A model generated the notes under the pieces. The model was given only the letters and a program-made list of their open reading frames with translations, was not told where the DNA came from and ran no database searches. A DNA stretch of 55,053 nt. Origin: Planctomycetaceae bacterium (GTDB lineage: Bacteria; Planctomycetota; Phycisphaerae; Phycisphaerales; UBA1924). This document shows, in pieces, positions 52,307 through 55,053 of this stretch (position 1 is its first letter; the number at the start of each line of letters is the position of its first letter). A program made the position numbers and the translations under genes. The DNA is taken from positions 1-55,053 of the forward strand of contig JAJTDF010000013.1 in the NCBI GenBank assembly GCA_021294835.1. Direction: 5' to 3'.

Positions 52307-53419
52307 GTGACGCTGCGCCCATCCGCAAACCCGACCCCGTCCGGAGGCTCACCTGCGCCCGCGCAGGCTCCCCGTCGCGTGCTGGTCACCGGCGGCGCAG
52401 GCTTTGTCGGGAGCCATCTGGTCGAGCGGCTGCTCCGTCGGGGCGACGCCGTGACCGTCATTGATGACCTCTCCACCGGCAGCCGCCCGAACCTCGCCCT
52501 GGCGCAGTCCGCCGCTCCCGGCTCCGGCTCGCTGGAGTTCGTGCACGGCCGCCTCTCTGACACCCTCTCCGCCTGGGGCCGCCCCGCCGCGTCCTTTGCC
52601 GAGGTCTACCACCTCGCCGCCGCCGTCGGTGTCAAACTCATCATGCAGCGGCCCGTCGAGAGCATCGAGAACAACGTCGCCGAGACCGCCGCGCTGTTCC
52701 GCTGGCTGACGTCGGGCCCCGGCCCCAAACCAGTCACTCTTCTTGCCAGCAGCAGTGAGGTCTACGGCAAGGGCGTCAAGAGCCCATTCAGCGAGGACGA
52801 TGACGTCCTCTACGGCCCCACCACCGTCGCCCGATGGTCGTACGCCGCCAGCAAGGCCCTCGACGAGCACATGGCCCTCGCCTGCCACACCCACGCCGGC
52901 GTGCCGGTGGTGGTGGCACGGTTGTTCAACACCGTCGGCCCCCGCCAGATCGGCCACTACGGCATGGTGCTGCCCACCTTCGTTTCCGCCGCCCTCGCCG
53001 GCACCGACCTGCCCGTCTACGGCGACGGCCGCCAGAGCCGCTGCTTCTGCGACGTCCGCGACGTGGTCATCGCTCTGACCGACCTGCTCGCCGCCCCCGC
53101 CTGCCATGGCCGGGTCTTCAATGTCGGCAGCAACCAGTCGATCACCATCGCCGATCTGGCCGGTCTGGTCTGCCGCGTGCTCGGCTCCGCCAGCGGCATC
53201 GCCCCCGTGCCCTATCGCGAGGCCTACGGCGAAGGCTACGAGGATCTCCGCCAGCGTCAGCCCGATCTCTCCCGCATCTCCGCCGCCATCGGCTGGTCCC
53301 CTCGCATTGACCTGCCGAGCACCATCCGCGATCTGGCCGCCGCCCTGACCGCATCCCCGCCGGACATGAAGGTGTCGCCGGCTTCGTCCGCTCTGCTCTC
53401 CGGGGGGGCCCACCCATGA
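52307..53419 (+). CDS. NAD-dependent nucleotide-sugar epimerase/dehydratase (extended SDR)
   Basis: 370 residues from a GTG; no nearer start fits before the cofactor motif VLVTGGAGFVGSHL at about residue 25. The catalytic Ser/Tyr/Lys set appears as ASSSEVYGK and YAASK (Tyr179, Lys183), and RLFNTVGPRQIGHYGMVLP is typical of UDP-glucose/galactose epimerase-like enzymes. It would supply a modified nucleotide sugar for the polysaccharide. It follows the chain-length gene by 48 bases and overlaps the next gene by four (ATGA). The exact product cannot be read. Confidence 0.9.
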   Translation: MTLRPSANPTPSGGSPAPAQAPRRVLVTGGAGFVGSHLVERLLRRGDAVTVIDDLSTGSRPNLALAQSAAPGSGSLEFVHGRLSDTLSAWGRPAASFAEVYHLAAAVGVKLIMQRPVESIENNVAETAALFRWLTSGPGPKPVTLLASSSEVYGKGVKSPFSEDDDVLYGPTTVARWSYAASKALDEHMALACHTHAGVPVVVARLFNTVGPRQIGHYGMVLPTFVSAALAGTDLPVYGDGRQSRCFCDVRDVVIALTDLLAAPACHGRVFNVGSNQSITIADLAGLVCRVLGSASGIAPVPYREAYGEGYEDLRQRQPDLSRISAAIGWSPRIDLPSTIRDLAAALTASPPDMKVSPASSALLSGGAHP

Positions 53420-54930
53420 CGGTCACCTCCGCCCTGCTCGGGCCGCTGGCCGGGCTGCTTGCGCAGCTCGATCCGGCCGCCCCCAAGCTCCCGCTGTCCT
53501 CCACGCCGACCGCCCCCCTGGGCGAGCAACTCGCCGCCCTCAAGCACTCCCAGTCTGAAATCACCTCACGCATCGCCGAATTGGAGGGCAACGTCGGCGT
53601 CCACTACACCATCAGCCGAATGGACCTGTTCAACGGGTACATCGCGGTCTTCGTCGTTGCCTTCGCCGTCACCCTGCTGGTCACCCCGCTGTTCCGCCGC
53701 CTGGCCATCGGCTGGGGAGTGATCGACCACCCCGACGAAACCCGCAAGGCGCACCGCTTCCCCATTGCCTACATGGGCGGCGTCGCCGTCTACTGCGGCA
53801 TGCTGGCCGCCATCGCCTTCTCCTATCTCGCCCCGCTTCACGGCCTCATTGGCTTCCATTCCACCAAGCACGCCGGCGACATGAACATCCCGCCCCCGGT
53901 GCCCATGTCCATCCTCGCCGGCATGACCATCGTCATGCTCATCGGCCTGTGGGATGACGTCGCCAAGGTCACACCGCTGCAGAAAGTCGGCGGCCAGCTC
54001 ATCGCCGCCGCCTTCCTGGCCATGAACGATGTCGGCGTAAATGTCGCCAAGCAGGTGCTTTCGCCCATCGGCGTCTGGGTCGGCAACCCCGACCTCATCT
54101 TCCTGCTCCCGCTGCCCTTGGAGATCCCCGGTCTGGGGTCCGCGGTGGAGCTCAACGTCGTCTACTGGACCGGAACATTCATCATCGCCGTCTTCGTGCT
54201 GGGGGCGTGCAACGCCTCCAACCTTATTGACGGCCTGGACGGCCTGCTCTCCGGCGTCACCGCCATCTGCGCCGCCGGCCTGCTCATCGTCGCCCTGGGC
54301 CTGGCCATGTACGACGACGGCAAACTCGACGCCGCCCGCATCATCATGTGCCTGGCCCTCATGGGCGCCTGCCTCGGATTCCTCCCCCACAACTACAACC
54401 CGGCCACCATCTTCCTGGGCGACAGCGGCTCACTCCTGCTCGGCTACACCACCATCGTCATCGTCCTCACCCTTGGCGATACCGGTCAGACCAACCTCGT
54501 GCTCGCCGGCCTGATCATCTACGCCGTCCCCATCATCGACACCTCTCTGGCCATCGTCCGACGCAAGATGGCCGGCCAGAGGATCTCCGCCGCCGACGAC
54601 CAGCACCTTCACCACATCCTCAAACGCAAGATGGGCGTCAAGTGGGCGGTCACCACGCTCTACCTCATGGGCGGAGCCTTTGGCCTGCTCGGCGTCTTGC
54701 TCACCATGGAGCGGGGCCGCATCACCTACGTTCTGGTTCTGGTGCTCGGCGCCTTCATCGGCGTGACCGCCATCAAGGTCGCCCGTCGCAAACAGTTCGA
54801 GGAGGCCGCCGCCCGCCTCTGGGCCCGCCCCCCGGCCGACCCCGTCGCCGACCCGCCAGGTTCCCCCGCCGCGGCCGCCCCCGCCTCCACCCCCACCCCC
54901 GCCTCCCCCGCCACAAGCCATCCCGCCTAA
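53416..54930 (+). CDS. MraY/WecA-family undecaprenyl-phosphate sugar-1-phosphate transferase
   Basis: 504 residues with about ten membrane helices. Conserved cytosolic motifs are all present: DHPDETRKAHRFPIAYMGG, GLWDDVAKVTPLQKVGGQL, NASNLIDGLDGL (catalytic Asp pair), FLGDSGSLLLG and DDQHLHH. The HxH-type last motif is of the WecA side of the family and not MraY. It would start the glycan by moving a sugar 1-phosphate, commonly GlcNAc-1-P, to undecaprenyl phosphate. The C-terminal 40 residues are Pro/Ala-rich. It overlaps the epimerase gene by four bases and ends the locus. Confidence 0.9.
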   Translation: MTVTSALLGPLAGLLAQLDPAAPKLPLSSTPTAPLGEQLAALKHSQSEITSRIAELEGNVGVHYTISRMDLFNGYIAVFVVAFAVTLLVTPLFRRLAIGWGVIDHPDETRKAHRFPIAYMGGVAVYCGMLAAIAFSYLAPLHGLIGFHSTKHAGDMNIPPPVPMSILAGMTIVMLIGLWDDVAKVTPLQKVGGQLIAAAFLAMNDVGVNVAKQVLSPIGVWVGNPDLIFLLPLPLEIPGLGSAVELNVVYWTGTFIIAVFVLGACNASNLIDGLDGLLSGVTAICAAGLLIVALGLAMYDDGKLDAARIIMCLALMGACLGFLPHNYNPATIFLGDSGSLLLGYTTIVIVLTLGDTGQTNLVLAGLIIYAVPIIDTSLAIVRRKMAGQRISAADDQHLHHILKRKMGVKWAVTTLYLMGGAFGLLGVLLTMERGRITYVLVLVLGAFIGVTAIKVARRKQFEEAAARLWARPPADPVADPPGSPAAAAPASTPTPASPATSHPA

Positions 54931-54945
54931 CATCGCGACCTCGCC

Positions 54946-55038
54946 GGAGAGGTGGCCGAGAGGCTGAAGGCGACGGTTTGCTAAACCGTTATACGGAGTA
55001 TTTGCTCTGTATCGAGGGTTCGAATCCCTCCCTCTCCG
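54946..55038 (+). tRNA. tRNA-Ser (anticodon GCU)
   Basis: The acceptor stem GGAGAGG (54946-54952) pairs with CCTCTCC (55031-55037), discriminator G. The anticodon loop TTGCTAA gives anticodon GCT (codons AGC/AGU). A long variable arm (ATACGGA with TCTGTAT) and T loop TTCGAAT are typical of serine tRNA. The 3' CCA is not encoded directly after the discriminator. It starts 15 bases after the WecA-like stop. Confidence 0.97.
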
Positions 55039-55053
55039 CTCCACACGCAGGCG

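Overview
The window is high-GC, densely coded bacterial DNA with little recognisable Shine-Dalgarno sequence before many genes. It most resembles a planctomycete of the Phycisphaerae type. This is inferred from content: dockerin-like calcium repeats on a secreted glycosidase, a GlcN6P-deaminase/PIG-L fusion, several Gfo/Idh/MocA oxidoreductases and xylose-isomerase-like TIM barrels, and an exosortase-EpsI fusion inside an exopolysaccharide locus. No species can be named from the sequence alone. There are 36 credible protein genes and one tRNA; I saw no insertion sequence, prophage or CRISPR array.

Layout. 0-5.5 kb: a secreted Tyr/Pro/Cys-rich protein, DnaB helicase with a long tail, and a 3D-domain cell-wall protein. 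5.5-17.9 kb: a glycan and amino-sugar region. On the minus strand a GHL10 glycosidase, a phosphodiester glycosidase-GHL10-dockerin fusion and a ROK sugar kinase run together. On the plus strand lie a Gfo/Idh/MocA oxidoreductase, a methyltransferase-like protein, then a tight NagB/PIG-L - TIM-barrel isomerase - oxidoreductase operon. 17.9-22.1 kb: cmk, plsC and an orphan MacB-type permease on the minus strand, preceded by a TIM-barrel protein. 22.2-26 kb: gcvH followed by a LolD-like ATPase and a large FtsX-type permease. 26-33 kb: a small unknown protein, ComM-like ATPase, ribosomal protein S18, an L,D-transpeptidase, an NTF2-like membrane protein and an orphan histidine kinase. 33-41 kb: RsmB with a Gly/Arg/Pro repeat extension, then ptsN-ispA-dxs (isoprenoid precursors), and lipA-tag on the opposite strand.

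41-55 kb is the most distinctive region. It is a co-directional exopolysaccharide/exosortase locus: Wza-like lipoprotein, exosortase fused to EpsI, a 1618-residue membrane-anchored TPR protein, a Wzz-type chain-length protein with a degenerate BY-kinase domain, a nucleotide-sugar epimerase and a WecA-type initiating transferase, ending at tRNA-Ser(GCU). The expected logic is initiation on undecaprenyl phosphate (WecA-like), sugar supply (SDR), chain-length control (Wzz-like), export (Wza-like) and sorting or anchoring of surface proteins (exosortase), with the TPR protein as a probable envelope scaffold. No PEP-CTERM substrate is in the window. The leader of the Wza gene and the Wza-exosortase gap both have strong serial hairpins that I cannot assign to a known RNA family.
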